A stretch of DNA of 28,333 bases from Candidatus Avelusimicrobium stercoris (lineage in GTDB: Bacteria; Elusimicrobiota; Elusimicrobia; Elusimicrobiales; Elusimicrobiaceae): assembly GCA_002432025.1 (NCBI GenBank), contig DJFE01000026.1, positions 1 through 28,333 of the forward strand. Reading direction: 5' to 3'. The notes beneath the pieces were generated by a model. It saw only the letters and a program-made list of their open reading frames with translations. It did not search any database and had not been told where the DNA came from. Within the stretch, counting starts at the first letter, position 1. Each line of letters opens with the position of its first letter. Of the stretch, positions 16,595 through 22,704 are shown in pieces. The position numbers and the translations under genes are program-made.

Positions 16595-16603
16595 ATTATA
16601 GCA
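16595..16603 (-). promoter_or_regulatory. Extended -10 promoter of the autotransporter
   Basis: On the minus strand TGCTATAAT is a perfect extended -10. The -35 position falls inside the hexamer repeat at 16609-16637 (TTTTGC units), so there is no standard -35. Confidence 0.6.
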
Positions 16604-16608
16604 TACAG

Positions 16609-16637
16609 AAAGCAAAAGCAAAAGCAAAAGCAAAAGC
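16609..16637. repeat. Hexanucleotide tandem repeat at the autotransporter promoter
   Basis: Four perfect AAAAGC units (16614-16637) are preceded by a partial AAAGC (16609-16613). On the minus strand the unit reads GCTTTT. The tract covers the -35 region of the autotransporter promoter and stops four bases before the stop codon of the upstream secreted-protein gene. Confidence 0.85.
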
Positions 16638-16641
16638 ACTT

Positions 16642-17448
16642 CTACCGTCTGAATAGTTCTCTTTTTGTTTGGGTTGTTTGGGTTGCAAAAATTTTTGAGT
16701 AGATTTTAAAAAACGGAAAATCGGTCATTTTGTATAATTCTTTTGTATTAACTACCGTCCACGGGCGTCCAGCGGAAAAAACTTTTTGTAAAGTAACCCC
16801 TTTGGCACGCACTTTATACATTAAAGGCCCATAGGTAATTTTGCCCGTTTGGGCTTGGCGGATAAATGCGGGCGTTAGGGGCGGCGGGGGAAGTTTTGAC
16901 GAGGGCAGGCGTGCGTAACGCGTAAGCACGGCCGCCTCAAAGGCGGGCCAATCCTGTTTGGTGGCCGCTTGGTGTTCGGCGGATAGGGTTGGAGTTAAAA
17001 AAGTGCAACTTTTGTAATAATCGGGGTGCGCTTCCGTCTTTTGGCGCATAAAGGCCACTTGCTTGGCAGTAGCCAGCACTTCATCAGCCAGCGTCAGGGG
17101 CCAGATAAAGCCGTTTTGCTCGGCCAATAGGTCATTTTTGGCGTGGAATTTTTCGTGCCGGTAGAGCGGAGCCAAACAGCGCGCCAAAAGTTCAGGCGTT
17201 GGCTCCTGGGTTCGCTTGAACCATTTTTTTAAAGCCGGTTTAGAGAGATAAAAGCGCTTTTTTTGCCTGTCCCACCGGGCGAGTTGCCCGCGCGCGTGGG
17301 GGCGCTCCAAATAAAATACAACGGGCGTTTTTTCGCCCGCTTCTTGCGCGAGGGGCGCGGCGGCTTGAATTAGCAAATCTTGCAAAGGGGTGGCCCCCAA
17401 CGAAAGGGGAAAAAATAAAAGCCCAAAAAGAAGCGCGCGGATTTTCAT
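16642..17448 (-). CDS. Secreted protein with HExxH motif, possible zinc metallopeptidase
   Basis: I do not recognise the family. The 268-residue protein has a clear signal peptide (residues 1-19, ending SLGA). At 98-102 it has HEKFH, an exact HExxH zinc-protease motif inside a predicted helix. Glutamates at 110 and 123 (LADEVLA) are candidates for a third ligand, as in gluzincins. The rest is basic and Pro/Leu-rich, with no further domain. It would act in the periplasm or outside. The ATG at 17448 lacks a ribosome site and has TAAAAT six bases upstream. It lies between the second OmpA gene and the autotransporter; a role in processing surface proteins is conceivable but unsupported. Confidence 0.7.
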   Translation of the reverse strand: MKIRALLFGLLFFPLSLGATPLQDLLIQAAAPLAQEAGEKTPVVFYLERPHARGQLARWDRQKKRFYLSKPALKKWFKRTQEPTPELLARCLAPLYRHEKFHAKNDLLAEQNGFIWPLTLADEVLATAKQVAFMRQKTEAHPDYYKSCTFLTPTLSAEHQAATKQDWPAFEAAVLTRYARLPSSKLPPPPLTPAFIRQAQTGKITYGPLMYKVRAKGVTLQKVFSAGRPWTVVNTKELYKMTDFPFFKIYSKIFATQTTQTKRELFRR

Positions 17449-17454
17449 ATCAAA

Positions 17455-17460
17455 ATTTTA
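17455..17460 (-). promoter_or_regulatory. -10 element of the HExxH gene, leaderless spacing
   Basis: TAAAAT on the minus strand, preceded by GC, is followed by TTTGAT and ATG. The upstream terminator at 17481-17507 shows that this gene needs its own promoter. Confidence 0.5.
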
Positions 17461-17480
17461 GCAATTAACGGGTAAAAATA

Positions 17481-17507
17481 AAAAGCCCCGCTCGTGGCGG
17501 GGCTTTT
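17481..17507 (-). terminator. Terminator of the Cys-rich OmpA lipoprotein gene
   Basis: Perfect eleven-base arms AAAAGCCCCGC (17481-17491) and GCGGGGCTTTT (17497-17507) with a five-base loop; on the minus strand it continues into T-rich sequence. Confidence 0.9.
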
Positions 17508-17524
17508 GCCATACAACTAATAAA

Positions 17525-18079
17525 CTATTTGATTTCCAATTCCACGCGGCGGTTTTTGGCGCGGCCTTCGCGGGTTTTGTTGGAAGCAACCGGGTTCGCT
17601 TCGCCGTAACCGATGAAGGATACGTTTTTAGCGGGGACGCCTTCTTTCACCAGTTCCAACGCTACGGCTTTGGCGCGGCGCTGGGAAAGGTCCATATTGT
17701 AATCGGCGGGGCCGAAGGAATCGGTGTAACCGGCTACGCGGACGGTGTGATCCGGGTATTTCTTCAAGGCGCGGGCGGTTTGTTTAATCGGTTTTAAAGA
17801 AGCGGGGTCAATTTCGTCGCTGTTGTAGCGGAAATTAATCGGTTCTTTATAGGTCAAAACAACGCGGTCGGCCTTGCGGTTTACTTTGGCCACTTCGGTA
17901 AAATCTTTGTCTTCCACTACGGTTTTAGCGGGTTTAGCAGGTTCTTGCTTGGGGGCCGGTTTAGCGGCGGCTTGGGTTTGAACGGGCTTTTGGGTGGTTT
18001 TGCAGGTGTTTTTGGTGCAGGTGCAATGGCACGCGCCTAAAAATAAAGCGGCGGCCAACAGGGTTACTACTTTCTTCAT
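17525..18079 (-). CDS. OmpA-family lipoprotein with Cys-rich N-terminus (Pal-like)
   Basis: The 184-residue precursor has the lipobox LGAC with acylated C17. Just after it come three further cysteines (C19, C21, C26) in CHCTCTKNTC, then an Ala/Pro/Lys linker (about 30-52). The OmpA C-terminal domain (about 75-184) has INFRYNSDEI, GYTDSFG, the LSQRRAKAV peptidoglycan motif and the final GRAKNRRVELEI. It would anchor the outer membrane to peptidoglycan, like Pal. The extra cysteines next to the lipid anchor are unusual. AGGAG lies eight bases before ATG. No TolB or YbgF gene is adjacent. Confidence 0.92.
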   Translation of the reverse strand: MKKVVTLLAAALFLGACHCTCTKNTCKTTQKPVQTQAAAKPAPKQEPAKPAKTVVEDKDFTEVAKVNRKADRVVLTYKEPINFRYNSDEIDPASLKPIKQTARALKKYPDHTVRVAGYTDSFGPADYNMDLSQRRAKAVALELVKEGVPAKNVSFIGYGEANPVASNKTREGRAKNRRVELEIK

Positions 18080-18123
18080 TGGGGTCTCCTTATAGTGTAT
18101 AGTATTACTACTTTACTTATATT

Positions 18124-18621
18124 TTACAAAATCCGGCAAGTGGGCGCGCCCTTTTTTTTCATTAACTCGCGGTACAGGCGGTAAATGGGTTTACCTAACT
18201 TGGGGTGGACATAGTCCGGCAACAGGTACGAAAGCGGCTTTAACACAAATTCCCGCTCGTGCAGGCGCGGATGCGGCAAAAATAAGTGATATTGCGGGTC
18301 ATCCTCAAACAGGACCAAATCGTCGTAAAACAAAATATCCAGGTCAATCACTCGCGGGCCGTTGGTAAAGGTGGGCTTTCGGCCGAGTTCCTTTTCCAGC
18401 GCTTTTAATTTTTTTAAAAGCGGCATTGGCTGAAAGGGCGTGCTTAAAATCAGTACGGTGTTGATAAAATCCTCTTGGTGCGAGTAGCCTTCCGGCTTGG
18501 AAATAATGTACGGGGCCACTTCTTTCACCGTGCCGGCGGCGGACAGGGCCTTAATGGCGCGGTCTATGTGTTCCTTGGCGGGGGCAATGTTGCTGCCCAA
18601 AGCAATTACGGCGCGGGGCAT
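18124..18621 (-). CDS. folK: HPPK, 6-hydroxymethyl-dihydropterin pyrophosphokinase
   Basis: FolK activates 6-hydroxymethyl-dihydropterin with ATP for the FolP step of folate synthesis. The 165-residue protein has the full signature: VIALGSN at 5-11, the FINTV strand (52-56), and the Mg/ATP motif GPRVIDLDILFYD at 88-100 with D93 and D95, then LPHPRLHEREFVL. Start is at 18621; AGGAG lies seven bases upstream and the ATG shares one base with the stop of the preceding gene. It is the last gene of the pterin operon; no terminator is visible before the next gene. Confidence 0.95.
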   Translation of the reverse strand: MPRAVIALGSNIAPAKEHIDRAIKALSAAGTVKEVAPYIISKPEGYSHQEDFINTVLILSTPFQPMPLLKKLKALEKELGRKPTFTNGPRVIDLDILFYDDLVLFEDDPQYHLFLPHPRLHEREFVLKPLSYLLPDYVHPKLGKPIYRLYRELMKKKGAPTCRIL

Positions 18622-18971
18622 TAGTTTTCTCCTCTGTATTCTATCCAGCGGTCGGGTTCCTCGCCTACTTTCACACTAAATAAATGCGGCAGCAGGGCAT
18701 TTAGGCGGTTGTACATCCATACGGCCAGTTCCTCGGTGGTGGGGTTTTTTAAAAGCGTGCCCAAGTCGCACCCGTTTAGTTTGGCGTTAATTTCCTTTTG
18801 AAAGACGTCCGCTAACAGGCGGAAATCAAGCAGGTAGCCTTCTTTATTAGTAGGACCGTAGAAAGTAACCTCGTAGTGAAAACGGTGCGTGTGGACCGCT
18901 TCGGCCAAGGTGCCGCCGTGCCCGTGGCAAGCTGTAAAATCGCCGCATTGGGTCAAATAGACCTTGCTCAT
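18621..18971 (-). CDS. PTPS-family protein, probable PTPS-III replacing FolB
   Basis: The 116-residue protein belongs to the 6-pyruvoyl-tetrahydropterin synthase/QueD fold. Three zinc histidines are kept (H16 in FTACH, H27 and H29 in HTH), and so are LLDF, NPTTEE and the C-terminal VGEEPDRWIEY. The catalytic Cys, four residues before the second zinc His in QueD, is Ala here (A23), while E24 gives an ExxH pattern. Known PTPS-III enzymes carry this Glu and turn dihydroneopterin (phosphate) into 6-hydroxymethyl-dihydropterin, bypassing FolB. The gene lies between folP and folK, overlapping folP by four bases and folK by one, and no folB is present. HTH instead of HGH is a small deviation. The function is inferred; a second QueD is the alternative. 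Confidence 0.8.
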   Translation of the reverse strand: MSKVYLTQCGDFTACHGHGGTLAEAVHTHRFHYEVTFYGPTNKEGYLLDFRLLADVFQKEINAKLNGCDLGTLLKNPTTEELAVWMYNRLNALLPHLFSVKVGEEPDRWIEYRGEN

Positions 18972-19765
18972 TTGGCCCCCTGTAATTCTTGATAAAAGTC
19001 CATAATTTTGCGCGTGTCCTTTACGTCGTGTACGCGCAAAATGTCCGCCCCGCCCTGCAACGCCACCAAATTGGCGGCCAGGGTTTGCGCCTTGCGTTTG
19101 GGGGGGAGTTCGCGCTTTTGCGCGAGAAAGGTTTTGCGCGACAATCCGACGAGCATCCGCACGCCTAAATCCTTAAAAAAGGATAAATGCTTTAAGAGTT
19201 CGTAGTTTTGTTCGCGCGTTTTGGCAAAGCCGAAGCCTACGTCAATAATCACGTTTTGCTTGGCAATTCCGCACGAAACGGCTTCGTCAATTTTGCGGGC
19301 CAAAAATTCCTTTATTTCGCCCAATAAATCGGTATAGTCCGTCATCGTTTGCATTGTCTGCGGCGTGCCGCGCGTGTGCATTACTACAATTTGAGCGTTG
19401 AAATCTTTGACGATTTTGAACATTTCCTTATCCGGCGTACCGCTTACATCGTTGATGATGGCAACGCCGGCCTTTAAGCCCTCTAATGCCACCGGGATTT
19501 TGACGGTATCCAAGGAAACGGGAATTTTGGGCCAAGTTTTGCGAACCGCTTTAATAAGCGGCAAAACGCGGTTCATTTCCTCTTCCGCCGGAACGGGGGC
19601 GGCGCTTGGGCGGGTGGATTCGCCGCCGATGTCAAAAATATCTACGCCGCCGTCTGCGTAATCCTTGCATTTGGCCAGCAAGGTGGGCAGATTGTTTTGC
19701 GGGTTTCCGTCGTAAAACGAATCCGGCGTAGCGTTTACAATTCCCATTAAAAGCGGTTTTGTCAT
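18968..19765 (-). CDS. folP: Dihydropteroate synthase
   Basis: FolP joins 6-hydroxymethyl-dihydropterin diphosphate to p-aminobenzoate. The 265-residue TIM barrel shows NATPDSF at 11-17, GGESTRP at 47-53, then VSLDTVK, INDVSGT, VVMHTRG, IDVGFGFAK and GLSRKTF in the usual order. It starts eight bases after the folE stop with only a weak ribosome site, so translation is probably coupled to folE. It is the target class of sulfonamides; no resistance-type insertion is evident by eye. Confidence 0.96.
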   Translation of the reverse strand: MTKPLLMGIVNATPDSFYDGNPQNNLPTLLAKCKDYADGGVDIFDIGGESTRPSAAPVPAEEEMNRVLPLIKAVRKTWPKIPVSLDTVKIPVALEGLKAGVAIINDVSGTPDKEMFKIVKDFNAQIVVMHTRGTPQTMQTMTDYTDLLGEIKEFLARKIDEAVSCGIAKQNVIIDVGFGFAKTREQNYELLKHLSFFKDLGVRMLVGLSRKTFLAQKRELPPKRKAQTLAANLVALQGGADILRVHDVKDTRKIMDFYQELQGAK

Positions 19766-19773
19766 AAGCGGGC

Positions 19774-20394
19774 CTATTTAATCATTTCCAAAAATTCGCT
19801 GCGCACTTCCATTTTTTTGAACGCGCCGCGGATAGCGCTCGTAACCATTACGGCGTCGTGCTTTTCAATGCCGCGCGCGCTGATACACATATGTTTGGCC
19901 TTGCATACCACCATTACACCGTAGGGTTGTAAGGTTTCCATTAAACTGTCGGCAATTTGCGCCACCAGTTTTTCCTGGATTTGCAGGCGGCGGGCATACA
20001 CCTCTACCAGGCGTGCCAGTTTGGAAATACCGAGCACGCGCCCCTTGGGCAGGTAGCCGATGCTTATCGTGCCGAAGAACGGCTGCAAGTGGTGTTCGCA
20101 GGTAGAGTAAAACTCAATATTTTTAAGCACCACCATTTCCTCGCAGGAGCCCTCGGTAAACGTTTTTAACACGTCTTGCGGTTTCATTTTGTAGCCGCCA
20201 AAGAGTTTCTGCCAACTGCGCACAATGCGTTTTGGCGTTTCCAGCAACCCCTCTCGGGTTGGGTCGTCGCCGATGTAGGCTAAAATTTCGCGCAGGTTTT
20301 GCAAAATCTTTTCTTCGGTCAGCGGATGTTTATCAGTTTGTGCATTTGCAGGCTTAACCGGGCTGAGGGATGTTCTTTTAGCAGTTTTACGCAT
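19774..20394 (-). CDS. folE: GTP cyclohydrolase I
   Basis: FolE converts GTP to 7,8-dihydroneopterin triphosphate, the shared precursor for folate and for QueD/QueE. The 206-residue protein has DDPTREGLLETPKR, the zinc residues C99 and H102 in STCEHHLQPF, and C170 in KHMCISARG. I keep the start at 20394: AGGAG lies eleven bases upstream, and the core begins near residue 27, so no later ATG fits. The first 25 residues are basic, disordered-looking and encoded inside the 3' end of queE in another frame, a 76-base overlap. Confidence 0.95.
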   Translation of the reverse strand: MRKTAKRTSLSPVKPANAQTDKHPLTEEKILQNLREILAYIGDDPTREGLLETPKRIVRSWQKLFGGYKMKPQDVLKTFTEGSCEEMVVLKNIEFYSTCEHHLQPFFGTISIGYLPKGRVLGISKLARLVEVYARRLQIQEKLVAQIADSLMETLQPYGVMVVCKAKHMCISARGIEKHDAVMVTSAIRGAFKKMEVRSEFLEMIK

Positions 20395-20912
20395 AAGTCA
20401 ATGTTCTCCTGTTTGTTACTTTCGGGTTGAAGATAAATACGGGTGTGCGCGTTTTCGTACGCGTAGTATTTTTTTAAATCCGTTAAATCGGTGTCTTTGC
20501 CGACGACAATTTTGATAATGTCCGCCTTTTTTAGCATTTCGGGGCTGACGTATTTCTTGGGCGATACGCAAACAAAATCAGCCTGGCTTATGTCGCAGTC
20601 GTTGGCGCCGTTTGTTTCCAAATGGACGGTGTATCCGTGGGCCTTTAATAAGGCAATCAGCGCGGGCAAATCTTGCTCCGTGGGTTCTCCGCCCGTGATA
20701 ATAACGGCCTTGGCCGGGTATTGGGCGAGGTCTTTTAATAGGGCCTCTTGCCCCATTTTTTTACCCGTACCAAAGGCGTATTTGGTATCGCAAAAGGAGC
20801 AGTTCATACTGCATCCGGACAGGCGCAAAAACACAGCGGGCATACCCGTGTGCTGCCCTTCGCCTTGGATAGAATAAAAAATTTCGCTAACCTTCCACGA
20901 CGGCTGCGGCAT
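20319..20912 (-). CDS. queE: 7-carboxy-7-deazaguanine synthase
   Basis: QueE is a radical-SAM enzyme that contracts 6-carboxy-tetrahydropterin to 7-carboxy-7-deazaguanine on the way to preQ0 and queuosine. The 197-residue protein has IFYSIQGEG at 11-19, the cluster motif C34-x3-C38-x2-C41 and GGEP at 74-77, and ends QMHKLINIR as in the family. Its start overlaps queD by 26 bases. QueC and QueF are not in this window. Confidence 0.95.
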   Translation of the reverse strand: MPQPSWKVSEIFYSIQGEGQHTGMPAVFLRLSGCSMNCSFCDTKYAFGTGKKMGQEALLKDLAQYPAKAVIITGGEPTEQDLPALIALLKAHGYTVHLETNGANDCDISQADFVCVSPKKYVSPEMLKKADIIKIVVGKDTDLTDLKKYYAYENAHTRIYLQPESNKQENIDLCVKLLKEHPSARLSLQMHKLINIR

Positions 20913-21231
20913 TGTCGCTCTCCCAAATTTCCAAGGTTTTTAATTTTAAATCCTTTTTGGCCAGTTCCGCGCCAATTTTTTGGAACAGGTAATTGGCCAA
21001 GTTTTCGGCGGTGGGGTTTTCCACCAAATCGTTTAAAAAGCGGTGGTCGGGCAGGTTTTCGTCCAATAGTTTTTTGATGACCTTAAAATCGCAGACCATA
21101 CCGTCGGGGCGGATTTCGCCCTCAATCACAAAGACGGCCTTCCACGTGTGCCCGTGCAAATTGTGGCAGGGGCCGTCGTAATGCGGCAGACGGTGGGCCG
21201 AACTGAAAGAACGGATAAGTTTTACTAACAT
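20887..21231 (-). CDS. queD: 6-carboxy-tetrahydropterin synthase
   Basis: QueD turns dihydroneopterin triphosphate into 6-carboxy-tetrahydropterin for the queuosine pathway. The 114-residue protein has the canonical site: H13 in FSSAH, catalytic C22 in CxxxH, zinc ligands H26 and H28 in HGH, then CDF, NPTAENLA and EIWES. This intact Cys contrasts with the Glu-bearing paralogue at 18621-18971. AGGAG lies seven bases upstream, inside the end of the preceding membrane-protein gene, which stops one base before the queD ATG. Confidence 0.94.
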   Translation of the reverse strand: MLVKLIRSFSSAHRLPHYDGPCHNLHGHTWKAVFVIEGEIRPDGMVCDFKVIKKLLDENLPDHRFLNDLVENPTAENLANYLFQKIGAELAKKDLKLKTLEIWESDNAAAVVEG

Positions 21232-21972
21232 TTATTTCTCCTCGGGAAGTGTATTAAAAATCTGTTGCATATAAATAAGGCACAAAATAATTTGGGCAAA
21301 GGTAAACAGCGGGATGTTCCAATACAGCCGCACGTACCACAGCGCAGACAGCGGCCCCAGCATAAAAAACGCCCATTTTAAAACAATCCTGCGCGGCAGG
21401 GCACTGCGGGTAAAAAGTTTAAAAAACATCCCAACCGCTCCGGCCACGCAAAAGCCAAAGAGCATTATAAACGGAATAGCAAAGAGCGCCGACATAAATG
21501 CCACCGCTGTAAGGGCCGAAGCCAAGGTGTCCTTTTGCTTGGCTAAATTGTCCTGCGAGGTTACAAAGTTTAGTTGCGGGGGAATTTCCCGGCTCTGCAC
21601 GCCGTTGGCGGCGGGCATATAGAGTTGGTTGCCGCTCACCAGCATTAAAATTTGTCCGTTTACCATATCCGCTTGCGTGGGCGGTGTGGCGCGAGAAGAG
21701 TCAAACACCAGTTTTACGTCGCTTCCCGGAACGGTAACGCTGACTGCGTTTTTGGGGGTCGTCAAAACGCCCTTTTCAAAGGTAACTTCGGGGAAGTTTT
21801 TAAGCAGGACGGGCAGATTTTTATCAATATACGAACCTGCAAAAAAGTAAAAAACAATCAGCGACAGCATAAAAATATAAATGCCGAACGCAATCATTTG
21901 TCCCCGCGTGGCAAAGGCCAAGCGGTGATAAAACCGGAAGGATAAAATACTTTTTATATGCAACCAAATCAT
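21232..21972 (-). CDS. DUF1189-like membrane protein
   Basis: The 246-residue protein has an N-terminal membrane helix (about residues 26-46). An exposed domain follows (about 47-148; FPEVTFEKGVLTT then VKLVFDSSRA), then three to four further helices (about 150-240). This layout, with an outer domain of the form 'PxxTFEKGxL...VFD', resembles the DUF1189 family, whose function is not known. It directly precedes queD with no gap and so may head the pterin operon. The ATG at 21972 lacks a ribosome site; TATAAT is six bases upstream. A part in pterin transport would be a guess. Confidence 0.65.
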   Translation of the reverse strand: MIWLHIKSILSFRFYHRLAFATRGQMIAFGIYIFMLSLIVFYFFAGSYIDKNLPVLLKNFPEVTFEKGVLTTPKNAVSVTVPGSDVKLVFDSSRATPPTQADMVNGQILMLVSGNQLYMPAANGVQSREIPPQLNFVTSQDNLAKQKDTLASALTAVAFMSALFAIPFIMLFGFCVAGAVGMFFKLFTRSALPRRIVLKWAFFMLGPLSALWYVRLYWNIPLFTFAQIILCLIYMQQIFNTLPEEK

Positions 21973-21978
21973 ACGTCC

Positions 21979-21984
21979 ATTATA
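21979..21984 (-). promoter_or_regulatory. -10 element of the pterin operon, leaderless spacing
   Basis: A perfect TATAAT on the minus strand, preceded by GC, is followed by GGACGT and ATG. No clear -35. It lies in a 24-base gap after the Cys-rich protein gene. Confidence 0.5.
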
Positions 21985-21996
21985 GCAATTTGGGGG

Positions 21997-22554
21997 TTAC
22001 CTTTTGTTCTGGCAGGATACTTCCGTGCCCAAAAAGTAGATTTGGTTCTTTTTAAAAACGCAGGTAAGTTTGGCGGCTTGCACGGGAGTATTGGCCGACG
22101 GGGGCAACGCCCGCAAACAAGACACGCGCGTGCAGGAATACGTTTTTCCGCACTCTGGGAAGGATGAAGACGGAAAATTATCAATAAACCACGAAAAGGA
22201 TAAGTTGTAGTTGAGCGCCTTTAAAAAATTATCGCAGGTCAGTTCTCCTTCAAAGGTGCAGGCGGGCTCGGCCGAGGAGTTTTCGGTCGTCAGCGTTTGG
22301 GCGAGCAAGGTATAGCGTTCGGCGTCTATGGGGTCGCCCTCTACGCGGTACACGTCAAAACATTTGAACCCTGACTCTTCTTTGGCGGAGCAGAAGAATT
22401 GCTTAAAAATATCGTTGCCCGGGCAGGTGTCCTCCACGGCGGCTCCGTCAGTGGATAAATACTGTGGGGCTTCACGCACCGTTTGGAGCTTCCCGCCTGC
22501 CGCTTGCAGGCAAACCGCGCACAGGACAAAGCATAAGGTTAAAAGTTTCTTCAT
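21997..22554 (-). CDS. Secreted ten-cysteine protein of unknown function
   Basis: I do not recognise this protein. It has 185 residues and a typical signal peptide (about 1-19, ending LQA-A). The mature part carries ten cysteines (44, 55, 65, 99, 107, 135, 141, 146, 165, 181), an even number that suggests five disulfides and export to an oxidising compartment. The C-terminal part has a KxxCVF...VSC beta-like ending. I placed the start at 22554, where the signal peptide begins, and not at the upstream ATG 22683. TACTAT lies six bases before it and there is no ribosome site. It is divergent from the giant PAS gene. Confidence 0.72.
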   Translation of the reverse strand: MKKLLTLCFVLCAVCLQAAGGKLQTVREAPQYLSTDGAAVEDTCPGNDIFKQFFCSAKEESGFKCFDVYRVEGDPIDAERYTLLAQTLTTENSSAEPACTFEGELTCDNFLKALNYNLSFSWFIDNFPSSSFPECGKTYSCTRVSCLRALPPSANTPVQAAKLTCVFKKNQIYFLGTEVSCQNKR

Positions 22555-22560
22555 ACAGGT

Positions 22561-22566
22561 ATAGTA
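22561..22566 (-). promoter_or_regulatory. -10 element of the Cys-rich protein gene, leaderless spacing
   Basis: TACTAT on the minus strand, preceded by GC, is followed by ACCTGT and ATG. The match is four of six; spacing agrees exactly with the other six cases. Confidence 0.4.
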
Positions 22567-22638
22567 GCAAATTTGAATTTTTATCCCGGTAAAAAATTTA
22601 ATTAGTTTTATCCCCGTACGCACGCGTACTTCTTTATG

Positions 22639-22667
22639 TTGCAAGTGCGGGCGGAATTTATTAAGAT
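22639..22667 (+). promoter_or_regulatory. Possible promoter of the PAS protein gene
   Basis: TTGCAA (22639-22644), a 17-base spacer and TAAGAT (22662-22667), each four of six matches. A TATTAT at 22675-22680 is an alternative -10. GAGGG at 22697-22701 acts as ribosome site. Confidence 0.3.
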
Positions 22668-22704
22668 ATATCCGTATTATCATCTTTTAGTGTAAAGAGG
22701 GCTT

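Noticed and set aside
16609..16637. Short CRISPR-like repeat
   Set aside because: Units are six bases with no spacers; it is a simple tandem repeat.
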